DNA from: Rhyacichthys aspro
Lineage: Eukaryota; Chordata; Actinopteri; Gobiiformes; Rhyacichthyidae
Length of the DNA stretch: 64,000 bases
Reading direction: 5' to 3'
NCBI GenBank assembly: GCA_036850595.1
Contig: CM072154.1
Location: 16,995,330 to 17,059,329, forward strand
Positions 23,971 to 36,656 of this stretch are shown one piece after another. The notes beneath the pieces are model-generated. The model did not search any database and had not been told where the DNA came from. It saw only the letters and a list, made by a program, of their open reading frames with translations. A program made the translations under genes and the position numbers. Positions within the stretch are counted from its first letter, which is position 1, and every line of letters starts with the position of its first letter.

Positions 23971-25834
23971 TGATAGAAATTAGTTATGTTTTTGTTCAAT
24001 TTCACGATAAAAATAATAATGCTGATGAATTAAATTAGTTTAGATTTGGCTTCATTCCTCCATTATTAAAGTTGAAGGCACTTTACGTTTCTATGGCAAA
24101 ACAACTATACAACTATCATTCGTGCAGATTCATGTAAGATAAAAATCAAGACTGATCTGACATTTGTAAATGAGGAAAACCACATTCATATCTAACATTA
24201 TCTGTTTTAATCTAAAATAGACTCTAGTCTTCGCCTCTAAAGCTTCGGCTGAACCAGACGGAAAAAACCTGCTGACTCCACAAGCTGCTGCGTGATCTCA
24301 GTCCCCAAACCTCATGATGTAGTCTGCTGTGTTTATACGTTCAACGATTCAGCAATCAGTTTAAGTAACCGCGCTGACCTTAACATTAGGGTCAGCTCCA
24401 GCAAAACAGAGGGAAAAACATGGTAACGACACGTCACTTCACAAGACTGCAAGAAAACAAAGAAATGAGCGCAGTGCAATACTGACAAATTCTGTTTAAT
24501 ATTGTGTGATACTCTTCTTTTAAAATACAAGTCTTTTCTGAGGTAGACCATTACAGTTCAAGAACATTATTATCATTTTTAAAAGAGACATCAAAAAAGA
24601 CATGAAATAAATACTTTCATGTACAATATGCCGCAAAATGAGGTAGAAATGGTTACAGAAAATGTACAATAACCAAGAACAGTTACCGCAAAAACAGAAT
24701 CAAAACATGTAAAAAAGAAAAGCTTGTTTTGTTGGACAAACTGTGGGAAAGTAACAATGACTGTAACAAACTGTCCATAGCCATTAAGTTCATTTGTTAA
24801 TTACATGTGAATATCCAGAGTGCGCTGCTTAAGGCAGAAGCTGTGGCATGGTTCATAAAGTGTTTTGGGGTTTTGCAGACAGTGATCAGTATGCACAGCG
24901 GGGGTCACTCTGATTGATCAGGCTGTATGGCATGACTGAAGCCACCAGCTGGAGAGGGGAGGCTGCACTGTGATATAGGGTTGCCGGACATCAATCAGCC
25001 CACTTCCACTCCCAAAGAATTGGTACAGCAGGGAGGGGGGCTGGGAGAGGATACAGCCCCACATGGCCACTGGGGCAAGTGACCAGGGGGCAATCCAATC
25101 TAATGAGATTGCATTGGAGAGAGAGAGAAAAAGAAAACAAATGAAGAGGGAAAGGGGCAGCAGAAAATATTACATCATCGTGTGTACGTTGACCGGACCA
25201 TGGCAACAGTCAAATATGTTCAGCCTCACGACCCGCACTGAGCAGCTTTTTCCACCTTGTTAAAACAGGACTCAGGATTGTCTCCATGTGGTGTTCGTCC
25301 TTAATGTCCACGACAGTACATAAAAGTCTTTGACTTTGGGATTTGCTAACTGCTATAGACATGTGTTTTGTTGAATGGCATTTTGTGCTCAGATCTTCAC
25401 TATGAGTCTACGTTTGTGATTGTGTGATATTTACATTACATTGTGATCTTTTACACTTGAGAACAACAGCAGACATGCATTTATAAGATGTGTAAACATG
25501 AGTTTCAGAAACAGTTTGTCCAACAAAAGAAGGAATATTTTCTGTATTCTACATTTCTTGAAGACAATCATCACTCCACCATAAACTACAATGAAAATAA
25601 AGGGATAAGAACAGAAAAGAAAGATATTTATATATTCATATATAATAATACATGGATTTATGGCATCAAATATCCTTTGAAATACCTGAATTACATTCAA
25701 TGTTACTCTTTGTAGCATATTCAAGTTTCTCTGCCGAGGTAAAAGCCCAGCTGCAGTGGCTATTACAAGACTGTCAGGCTTCTTTATCTCGCGCTGCTCC
25801 ACTCTCAACTAAGACCCTAAGATTACATACATTC

Positions 25835-26743
25835 TTTATTTCATATTTCTGAGGTAAAGAAATTCTTCCTGAGCATTTCAAACAAGACTACACACTAAGA
25901 AAACAAAAGGGGTACATGAAATCGAAAACAGGCTCTGTAGGGGGAGCTGGGTGTGCACAAGCTGTTGTTCTGTGAGTGGGAATCTCAGGTAAACTGTAGA
26001 CGATGAGGAATGTGAAAACAAATGCATATGGAAGTCAAGGGTAAGTAGCATTCATGTTTCTCTATTGCAAGAATATGAAGAGTTATAGTTCTGTGAAGGG
26101 CAGCCACTTTTTTAACTTGTTTTGGTGGAAAGCTATAAAGATTTCAATCTGATTTGAGACCGGCTTTATTAGAGAAGTACCACAGCACTGCTGAAGTGTA
26201 TTTGGTTCAAATTGTTTTTGGTCAAAAACAGTGATTTACTGCAGATTTGCTGAAGCCCTTCAAGCAGCATGATTATTGAAAAGCCAAAACATGACTAAAC
26301 ATAAGGACAACATGGAGGTGAACTGGCAATAAATAGGATCCTGAGAGTAGCAGTCAAGGGGAGGATTTTCCAAACCCTGATTATCCATAATCTTGGACCA
26401 CGTCACCTAGCAACAAATAATTGATTCTGTCCCGGACCAAGGCTAATCAGGATCTAAATAGCTTTCTGATTTTCCCAAAGGCCAAATAACTAATACACTA
26501 CCCCGCACATCTAGGCCCTATTCGTCTTGTCTTTGGGGAAAAATATTGCAGATATTTTCAAAGCAAATAAAAATAGCACACCGTGGCATGCTAAAACCAG
26601 CAGAACAGCTCCTAATCTAGCCTGTAATGCTGACTTTCTCTGTTTCTTTTGGCTGCATAATTAGAAATTACAAAAAACAAAACATTCCCAAGGCTTTCCA
26701 TTTCCGGGTCATGGGGCAGTCCGAGTGCAGAGCCTGGCTGCTC
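25835..26743 (-). promoter_or_regulatory. fignl2: fignl2 3' UTR with candidate poly(A) signals
   Basis: Minus-strand AATAAA signals lie at 26165-26170 and 25835-25840, giving a 3' UTR of roughly 0.6-0.9 kb. Fidgetin-family 3' UTRs can be long, so the true end could be further down. No coding signal is seen. Confidence 0.4.
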
Positions 26744-28755
26744 TCAGTGGCTGTACATCTTGCTCCACTCTAAACAGGTGTCCAGTTCTTTTGTGGTGCT
26801 GTGTGGGCGCACCTTGCAGAAGGCATTCTCAAAGTCTGTGAAGGCAGGGGGCTTGGAGGGCGTGGGTAGTCCATGAATGACCCCCGCTGAGGAGAGGGCC
26901 TGCTGGCTTAGCTGGAGCAGCTCCCACACTGAGAAGCCCTCCGTGCGCTGCAGGACGGCACTCAACTCCCTGTCGCTCAGGCCGCAGCCCTGCGGGCCCA
27001 GGGCTTGGAGCAGCACTTGCCGGCGCATGGCCCCGTCCGGCAGACCCACGTGGTACCGCTTTGAAAAGCTGCGGTGCACTGCCTCCTGCAGCAAGTCTGG
27101 CCTGCCTGTGGCACAAACAAGAATGACCAGGCCTGTGGTTCCCATCTGAGCGTTCTCCAGCGTGGAGAGGAGCGTCTGTCTCAGCCCGTCCTCCTCCATG
27201 GCGTCCACATGGCTCAGTAGCACTACTGAGGGCTGTCGCGCCCCTGCCACCTGCAGCAGGGCCCCCAGGATGTGCTCCGCCTCAGCCTTTCCTTTAGAGG
27301 CCAGCATGGCTCCACTCACGCGGTAGAAGGAGGCCCCCAGCTGCGACGCCAGAGATCGAGTCAGCGTGGTCTTGCCCCCTCCACGAGAACCAAACAGCAG
27401 GACTGTTCTGGGCGGCCGAACCACTGGACTGGGCCTCAACACTGGCCACAGCAGGTCCTCCTCCAATGCAGCCTTCACATGGGTCAGCCCCACCAGCTCA
27501 GTCCAGCCCAGAGCTGGGGTGCAGTCCAGTAACTCACCATTGACCAGGTCCAACAACCGAGGATCAGGGCTCTTCAAAGCCTCTGTGGGGCACAGTGAAG
27601 GGCGTTTGTGGGACTGGGGGTGGTGCCGTTGTTGGGAGAAACTCTGTTCAGTGGCACCGTTCTCTCCTGTTAGCCCGGCGGGAGGGCTGTAGTCCCCTGC
27701 TGCCCCGTACTGAGGGGAGACCAGTGGCTGAGAGGGGGGCTTAGTGGGCTTGAAGCTTTGAGTGTCTGTGCTGCCTGAACTGCTAAAGTCATTTCCTCTG
27801 CACTCTGTTTTATCGTTGATGCTGTAGGGTGAGGCACCCCCTGCCTTCAGGGGCTCATAGCTGTATTTTCTAAAACGAGAGCCATCCGCGTTATCATCTT
27901 CTTCGAGACCCATTTCAAATGCTTTCCTTTTTAATGTCCCTCCAGGCTCAGAGGTCCCAAGGTTGGTGCTCTGGTAGCTGTAGCTGCCTCCTACCACTGC
28001 AGGCCTGGGCACAGGGGTGGGGGCTGGCAGACCGGAGGGGAGGTAGGTGGCAGAGGGGTGACTGTAACTTGGAGCTAGGCTGGTTTGGGGAGGGTATGTG
28101 CTAGGGGTGTAGTTATAGCCCGGTGTGGGGGGGCTGTAGCTGGGCACCAGTGTAGGGGTGGACTGCAAAGTGTGGAGCGAGGCAGGGGGAAGTGCTGCGC
28201 TGGGTTGGGGGCAGTAGCCCGAGGAGAGATAGGTGCCATTGTAGCTGGAGGGGTATTCACTGGAGCCACATGAGCTGCTGCCGCTGTATCCAGAGTCTGA
28301 CAGGTTACTGTTGACCACTGACACAGTGCTGGCCCCTGGGGGCCCTGCAGAGGTGGTTTTAGCACCCGGCAGACTCTCGTGGCTCCCTGGGCCTACTAAG
28401 GAATAAGGGGCATCAGTGCTGTGTGTCAGCGGCCAGGGCTCTAGTTCAGTCTTCTGACCATTGAGTCCACCAAAAGCCCCTGGCTCGGGGTATGTGCCTA
28501 CAGTAGGAGGCCGGTCGTAGGGCGAGTCCAGCACGCCAGCGTACTTCTCGGCGTAGCGCTTCAACAGGTTCGAGGCCGTGAGGGCAGAGATGTCATCATT
28601 CGCCCAGGCATAGTTGTAGGAGCTGCGGCTGCGGCCCGAGTAGAAGTCCGACTTGTGAGCCGGCGACGAGGTGGTGGACGACACGTCCAGGTGCTGCTCC
28701 GGCCACTGGCTCAAGGGCTGGGCATGCTCTGGGTTCCAGTGCATCTTTAACAGGC
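26744..28755 (-). CDS. fignl2: Fidgetin-like 2, main coding exon
   Basis: FIGNL2 belongs to the fidgetin/spastin/katanin branch of AAA proteins and is described as a microtubule regulator affecting cell migration. This exon runs from an acceptor (gtttcag) to the stop and encodes all but eight residues. From the internal Met at 28744 it gives 666 aa; with the leader exon at 38.5 kb it gives 678. It opens MHWNPEHAQPLSQWPEQHLD, followed by the family box SALTASNLLKRYAEKYAGVL (about residues 54-73 of 666), a long Ser/Pro/Tyr-rich low-complexity region, a basic patch (LKRKAF), then the AAA domain from about 405. Walker A is GSRGGGKT with Lys458. Walker B reads LLSHVDA, the pore loop has lost its aromatic (SKGKAEAEH), sensor 1 is ATGRP, and the arginine-finger site is HRSF. 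The C-terminal helix ends LEWSKMYSH. FIGNL2 is preferred over FIGN because of QPLxQWPEQHLDVSSTT and the degenerate AAA core. Confidence 0.95.
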
Positions 28756-31700
28756 CTGAAACAAGAAAAAAACTACGTCAATTTTATCTAAATACACATG
28801 ATACAAAATTTTCTTCTGGCCATAACATAAATACAAATTGATTCACAGATAACGAAAAAAGGCCCACCCAATGGCTTTCTTACCATTGTGTGAATGAGCA
28901 CCATTTTACATTTCAATGAGAGGTCAGGAGTTGCTGAAAAATGTAAGAATTCATCAGGTTTGTCTTGTTCTACTCTCTTGCAGCTTGTGTTGGAGTATTA
29001 TTAGATCCCACACTATCCCCTGTCCTGCTAGCATCTGCAGGTCTCCCAGAGGAGCTATTGTTATCTCCCCATTGCATGTTGCTGTGAATGCCTGCTCTCT
29101 CCGCCCTGCACCCCCAACTACCACCCACCCAGCGTACACCAGAGCTCCAAAGACCGACCACCGGCTGGACAGTGGTGTGGAGAGAGTGGGAAAGAAAGAG
29201 GGGGGTTGGGTTTGGGGCTGCAGCATAGTGTGCTATTCATCAGCACAGTCTCCCATGGAACATTGGGAAAGTGGAATGTCTGTTTCTGTGGCTGACTTCA
29301 GCACTGGCCAGACTCTGATTGATCATGGCTGCTATGCACTGAACTAGCGCTGAGCTAACACAAGAAAGTCCCACTCAAACAGAGGTTAAGCTTCAGGATC
29401 ACTTTTACTTTTTGACCCTTACGCTTTTGTTCTTTTGTTATATATATTTTTTTGTCACAACAAGCATTCAAAATGTGGAAACACCATTCTAACAAAGCCT
29501 GTTGGTTTCTATTGTGCATTATAAAAGATATATATATGTATTTATTTCTATAGATACCCCTATAAAACATTTACTTCATAAGGACTAGCTCTACTTCTTG
29601 CTGAGGCATTAGCTTGACATTCCACACATAGCTTGGCATTATTGAACTGTCATGATTTAGCCTGAGGTGAGTACTACTCCAGCTAGAAAACAGAGAGGTA
29701 AAAGAGGAATATAGCAAAAGCCATCATTACTGGCCTGCTTTTCCTTCAGTAGACTCGCGATTCATTATTCATGGCCGCCTGTGTGTGTGTGGAGTCAGGC
29801 CTTATTGCCATTTAAATCAAATCTCAATATCCACAGCCTATGAGTCCACTGCTGCTGTTCTCCCGCGCTAGCTCACTCCTAAACTTTGGCCTCTTTCTTT
29901 CTCGTCTCTCCAAATCTCCCCGTGTGTGTTTTCAGATTACGCCCGTTATTTATTCAGTCAGATGAGACCAGCAGACCAGATGGCCGTTGGATTATCATGT
30001 CCTTCATATTCAAATCCACTGCCTTAAGTTCCCAATGGCCAAACCAGTTCAAGTACTTCCCTAAGCTTCAGCCAACCCACACCCACCTCGGCAAGACGCA
30101 GAGTGCATTCTCACACTGCGCTCACTTGTGCTTTTCTTTCAGACATGCTGAACACATTGGCTTGTCCACACCCAGATGACCACATATTTTTCTGGTCTGA
30201 CTCGCAGGTCTTTGTCCGAGCCGCAGAAACCGTATATGTCCTGCAGGCCCTTCCCATCTGCAGCCCGACCAGTTTGTGAGCAGCCCCAATAATGGGCCCT
30301 GTGTGTGACAGAGATGGATGAGAGCCCAAGGGAGCTCATAAAACCTGCAGCAGGGAGGGAGGGGGCGCTGCTGGAGGGAGGGGAGTGAGTGGACAGCAGG
30401 CTTCGTCCTCTTCAAGTGGGCTGGAGCGGACATTAGAGGACTCACTGAGGCGGGCTAACTGCTGTCCACTCCATCATCGGAGCAGCACCGATGCAGAATG
30501 GGCTCCTACCCCCCGACCAGTGTGATGACCAGCTGGACTTAAAGAAACAATCCACTGTCAGAGCTCAAATGGTCAAATCTGGGTAAATTAGTTTCCCCAA
30601 GTGTTTTAAGAGTAAATTAAAAGGATGGTTAAGTATTTTGTATTATGGCTTTGAAGAGGGAGTTAAGGATACCTACAGTAGATAGCTGACAGTTTACACT
30701 TAGTTTGAAAAAGCAGACAGGAGTAATAACACAGGCCCAACTAGTGTACTAATAGGTGCCTTGTTTTCTACATTTCTGAAAAATATTACTAGCGTCTGTT
30801 GTTTTGTGTTTGAAGTTTATTTTTATTTCAGAGCAGCACAAAGTAAAGCCTGTGTCTACTCTTTCAACCTAGGGACACGTTAATAACTCTCTGCTGCAGG
30901 TATTACACCAACAAAATACTGAACTGTCCCTCTTCCGTGTGAACGCAGTAGGTTACGGGTTGAGTGGCAGGCCATCAGTCAAACCTGATGGACACAGCAG
31001 GGTGGCAGAGTGGCAATTAGACCTGGCCTTCTGCTGGATTGTGTTTTTTAGAGCAGCGGGCCTTCATAATAAACTGAGCAAGCTTTAATCTACAGTTGTG
31101 CTTAAATCAGACCCATCATGTAGATTAATTCACTGGAGGACAGGAAGAAAGCTAAGATTAGAAGTAGGAAATCAGGACAATGTGGTCAAGCCCAGGCTAG
31201 TAGTGCAAGCATTAGATTAACTTCAATAGACTTGATCATCTTGTTTGCACTTTTTGTCACTAGTAGGTGTAACGTAAATACAGCAGGATTTAACAGTGAT
31301 GAAAGTAATCACAGAGATTATGCAAAAATAAAACATGATGCATCTGTTGCTTTTGTCAGTTAAATACTGCATCCTAATCCAGAGTGGATAATTACTAAAC
31401 TCCTTGAATTCATAGTGAACCCTCTGCTTTCACCATGTTACGTTGTATACGTTGAATGTGATTGCAGGTGGTTGTATTTACCGATAGTCTTATTGCCTGA
31501 GAGAAGGTTGATAAGAGCCATGTGTATGCGCGTGGACCCTCACTCAGTGTGGAAGAATAAACTCGGCCCCAAGAGAGACAGATGTTCCTCTGCTGACCGC
31601 CTTACTGTCTGTGCGGCCATTGTGGTGGACGGCCGTCCAGCAGACGTGCGCTTCTTGGACAATCCAGTTGGCCCTGAGACAAAGCCTGAAGGATCCTATT

Positions 31701-33620
31701 GTCAAGGGCCTGTCTAATTATGGAAATCTTATTAATCTATTCAGCAGCAGTCCACTGACAGCTTTTGTGTTAGCCAGGGATTTATTGAGGGACCTGTGTG
31801 AGCTGCATCCTATTGAAGGAGTGCGTGATGAAGACAGTGGCAGGGCTCTCTGCAGCACAAACCAAATTTACTTTGAGGAGGCCCTGAAATGACAATAGGA
31901 CCCCTATTGCTCATGGGAAGTGCTGGGTTCATTTGTGATTTTTGCCAATAAAAGCCCCCTTTTCAGTCATTTACTCAGTTTGAATTTCATGTTGACTCAT
32001 TGAAACTCAAGAAGCTTCTGGCCCGTAAAGGCTCTAGTGCTCTAGACTGTGTTGTGGTTTCCTATAAAAGGGGTATCATTGGTCAGGTTAAACGTTATCC
32101 TGGCAGGAAGCCCAGAGACGGAGGGCTCCAGTGGCGTTTCACTGCTCCCAGGAGGTTGCTTTCCCCTTCTCCCTTCCCGGCACTTTTGTTTTCCCTGCCC
32201 CGAGGAACAAAACGGACACGGATGCAACAAGCCTTCTGGGACAGTGCGCTATTAAACTGTGCCGATTGTGAAGAGGCTGCTTGTAAACAAGAGCGCTGTG
32301 GATCAATCCAATCAGGGCTCTATTCAGGGTTGAGCTCTTCCCCCACCCACCCCCAGAATAAACTACCAACACCTCCACTCCATCATGCACTTCTATACAT
32401 CACATGCTTTTAAAACCTACTTTAATACAGTCCTTTAAATCCTGTCATCTTTTGTCCTGGAAAACAACCAGTGTTGCAGCATCTAATCTAACCCATTTGA
32501 GAATGCAGCTCCAGTCGTTGTGGCAGTTTGTCAGGAATTCAATTTACACAACAATTTACAGAACAATCACAGGAATAAAACCTTGAAAACGCACGTGCTC
32601 CTACACAAAGCACAGATTGTAGCTTTCCTAAAGATAAGCAGGGGGTAAAAAAGAAGGGCAGAGTGGGACAGACACTATATTTGTGCTGATAAATCACAAA
32701 CGCTCTGATGACTGAATCAGTTGTTATGCATTCAGCCAGCACAAGCTGATCAATGAGTTATTGGATGAACCTCACGCTTCCTGGACATAAATATGTAGAG
32801 CAAATTATCTTTTTCTTGTTGAAAACACTGCACTTTTTCAAAGAGGCTAAAAATGCTTTGTTGTACAAGGCAAAGCAAAACATGTGAACTTATGTTATTT
32901 ATAAGTTTGTTATCTTGATTTGTCATCTTGTCCTGGAGCCCCTAAAGTCCTCTGTTCTCAAGTTCACTGTGATTTATGGCCCTAATATCAGGCAGGACAT
33001 TCTCACTAGGCTGCCGCTGCATACTACCTGGTCTGTCATAAAAACACCAATCCAGAGGCCGGCTACATTTCACCGAGTGGCAGGTGGAGACAGTGGAAAA
33101 TTGTCTGTGGACGTTCTCTCGCTTTGGTGTGAAATACACATTATATCAGCTCCAGCACACTTCGTACGGACACACTGCACAGTGATGTGTTCCCGGCACA
33201 TATCAGGGAGTACAACTGTTGAACTAGGATTGTGACGCACGATGACACCACCTCACAAAGACTTTGTCACCTTGATTATTAACATGGTTGTTAGAAATTA
33301 TATAAATTATTTTGAATGACTATGGACTTTTAATATAACAATATAAAGAGACAGAGTTTGGAGAAGTTCTTATCTTTTAAAGTAATCAGTGTTGAATTCA
33401 TGGTGAATGTGCTGTTACTGCGTTGATGTAAATGCTTTAGGGTGTCTCTCTTTCTATGTTGAACTAAAATGGAAAATGGAAACATTTGGGTTTTTAGATC
33501 TATCTTCAGCTACTCAAGTGGTGATCATCAAAATTGGTTAAAATCATATTATTTAGAATTGCTTGTGATGTTTATTTTTATGAAATTCTAACAGTCTCAA
33601 GAATTATCATCTTTCAGCAT

Positions 33621-33648
33621 TCATCACTGTTAAATCATCACTGTTAAA
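33621..33648. repeat. 14-base tandem duplication
   Basis: Two adjacent exact copies of tcatcactgttaaa lie in the large fignl2 intron. It may be a simple replication slip. Confidence 0.8.
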
Positions 33649-36628
33649 TTCTGATTGTGCTGTGTTCACTAATTGCTCACATCTATCGCACAGGTCTTTG
33701 TCAAAAAGTGCACGATTAGTCACTGAACCTCATTTTGAGTGAATGATTAGGATAATACTCACACCAGGAATCATAATTTCTCAGCTGTGAATAATTAGGC
33801 ACCGCTCAATAATATTATTTTAAATCTATGCGTTAGTCAAAGGGCTGCTATCAATCAAAAGAAACAAAATGGCCCACTCCCGCTCTCCCAGTGTCTCCCT
33901 GCGGCTCATCTGCTGCCTCTTTCATGGCCCTAAAAAGATGTAATAACAGAAGAGTGCGGGAGTTTTCACACCTGCTGCCCAGAGCACGAGCAGACGCAGC
34001 GCTTTTCAAACAGGCCAGTCCCAGAGGAAGGAGCCCTGTCCTGCAGTGGCATTGAGGGATGTCCTCTGTGTGTGTCTCCCTCTCTTTCTGTGGATAGAGC
34101 GATCTGCACTCCTCCATGCATCAGAGTGACAGTTTAACTTACTATTTTTTGTTTTATTCCTCTGAGGGGTTGTTTCTCTAGCTTTTGTCACTTTTTGCAG
34201 CTAATACACTTTTAGTTGAAGGAAAGGACAATATGACAACTATATAATAAAAAGCATGCACTCTTTGACTCTAATACAGTGAGAACTATAAATGTATGAA
34301 TCTAAAACAGCCTTCTCTGTTGCCAAATTCAATTTAATCAACGGCAGACATTCAGAGTGACTTTAAAAGTGTGTGTTTTCTTGAGTGGATAGGGTGCTGC
34401 AGTGGCCAAACTACTTGATGATGGCATTTGTTAAACATTGATTAATTGGCAAACATGTTTAGAATTGCTAATTATAGTGCAGCAAAAAAGCAAATCCCAT
34501 CTGAGCTTAGTTTACAGCCCTTTTCTCTGCACTCTCCAAAACTAGAAAGCCTCCGGAATAATTGCTGGATGCGTCACTTCATGCTCGTAATTTTAGAAAC
34601 AACTCCCCCATCCCCCGTCCGCCTCTAACGCACGTCCACAAATGGCAGAAGCCCGTCTGCTCCCCCCTCCCTTAAGGAAAAACAGGGTCCCTATTTTCTG
34701 TGACTGCAGGCTGGCTTTAGGTCATTGTGTCCACTAATATATCAAAGAACAGCTGTCCTGAGGCTCTGTGATGACCAATCACCCTTTCCATCTGTCTCCC
34801 TCGCCCAATCTCTGCTATATCTCACTACTTCAGCCCCGTCTTTACCGTGCAATCTCTCCACCAGCCTTATTTCCTATGTTCCCAATGAGCATGTTGCATT
34901 GCCTCTTTTCTTTCCAAATCCCCGACCCTCTGAGATTAGACTCTGTGCACATGGACAGCTCTGGGATTTGTTGTTTTCTGTAAGTATACACACACATTAC
35001 AGAGAGCTCAATATTTTCCCAGCAGCAGTTTTTACAGGTTTTTATGAGCATCAGACAATTAATGACATAACGATTAAACTAAGTTATTTCTTGAGCGTAG
35101 TTACTCACTAATTAGCTGTGAAAGACATTGTAGCTCATTGTCTAAATTCTGCTGTCTCAGGAATTCAGTGAAGCGTTGCCATCCAAATGAGCCTCACCTC
35201 CCTGCTTCTTAATTGGGCCCTTAATGTTAGTGGAGATCTCCTTAATGAGCTGATGAACCCTCAGAGACAGAGCGCAGGGCCAGTGGACTCTCATGGCCTT
35301 GTGTCCCTAACCTCTCTTTGCTGTGGACACAGTCATACACACACCTTTACACACTGGGGGCTAATTAGAGCCCATTCACACCCTCCACTAATGATCTGTG
35401 CTTTTATTCACATCCACTTAAGCGGGCTGTGTGTTTACTCAAGAGCCTCACAGGCCCCTCTACTGCACCACTCACACCACTCGCCCTACAATGGGGATAG
35501 ATGCTTGTGCGGCCCTCCAGCCAGTTTCATCAGGGGCCCATGTGAAGCAGCTTCTTTTTTTTCTTTTCTTTTTTTTCAATTCAAACTGCTCCATGACTTG
35601 GCTGAGTCATTCAGAAAGACACTTGTACAAAACATAAAAACAGAGGCAGAGAGAGAAAGGAGACAGAGAGGGGTCAGTCAGAGGAGAGCTATAAAAACTG
35701 CCAGACCTGTGCTGTGTGTGTGTGGTGTTTTAAAAGAAAAGGTATCGCTGAACCAGCGGGGGCCCCCAGCAACAAGAGTTAGGGCACTCCTGGGTTGGCG
35801 GCCTGGGACTGATTTAAGAGTGTGTTTGAAGTGCAGATTACAGATTCTTTGCACCAAATCCCTCCAGGAGTATCCATGGCCCCTGGAATCTCTCTCAGGT
35901 TTCTCCTCAGGTCCGGCCGCGACTGCTTGCCCCAGCTTGAAGCCCTCTGGACTGGCCGGACATGAGGACTGAGGGTGGACACGCCAAGCAACAATAACAC
36001 GCACAGTGAGACTAGGGAACATATCAGCCGCAGCAGCAATATGGGAGGATACTAGTCTAAAACCAATCTAAACCATGTGTCGTCATGTGCACATTCCCAT
36101 GGACCTGTTCAGTGCAGGATCAGAAATGCCTAAAGCAGGAGTCAGAAGTAGCACAGGTAAGTGGAAATTCCCACAAAGGGAATTCCAGCATGGAAGTGAG
36201 AGTCTTCGCATGTCCTGCATATATGCAAAGTGCCTCACCGTCAAATTTGTGCTGTGTAAAATCATGAGTACAGTCTTTAACGGAGAGACAGTGGGCTGCA
36301 GTGTCACCACCACGCACATGGGTGTGTTTGTGTGTCACTGGGCTGAGAGTAAACAGCAGAGCGCCTAACACTGCTGTGTGCTCCTATGCAATCCCTCTGC
36401 AACTCATAGCACTGCTGGACCAGTGGAAACAATCTGCTGGACAGAGCCAGTCTGTACAGAGTCATACTGAACGCAGCAGATGAAACCCTGCATTGTGCCT
36501 CACAATCATAAAAGCTATTCACACACAAAGACCAGCACACGGCGTACTGAAGTTCCCATGATGGAGGAGCATTGCTAGTTCTGAAAGCATGCTAACCATT
36601 TCACCAGCAGTTTGTGACATTCTTGGAT

Positions 36629-36656
36629 GTGGTGTCCACTTCTGAGTGGACACCAC
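36629..36656. repeat. Perfect 12-base-stem hairpin
   Basis: GTGGTGTCCACT (36629-36640), loop tctg, then its exact complement AGTGGACACCAC (36645-36656). It is intronic, in fignl2, and unlike the flanking sequence. Confidence 0.85.

Larger units (their letters stand above)
18850..25800. other. Gene-free spacer between stat6 and fignl2
   Basis: No protein-coding gene is supported over this 7 kb. It contains simple repeats, a cluster of GGTCTTG-type dispersed repeats (19.65-19.92, 22.6-22.85 and 23.9 kb) and a homeodomain-site-rich stretch at 22.17-22.38 kb. A short minus-strand frame at 21571-21765 looks vaguely like a decayed transposase end but is not assignable. Confidence 0.6.

Noticed and set aside
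26829..28365. Several 60-108 codon frames on both strands over the fignl2 exon
   Set aside because: They are overlaps of a long GC-rich true coding exon in other frames; none resembles a protein.
35187..35972. 261-codon plus-strand open frame in the fignl2 intron
   Set aside because: No domain or family resemblance; it includes a T/C-rich simple run read as Phe/Ser and His/Thr runs from CA-rich DNA; no start or splice context. Probably chance.
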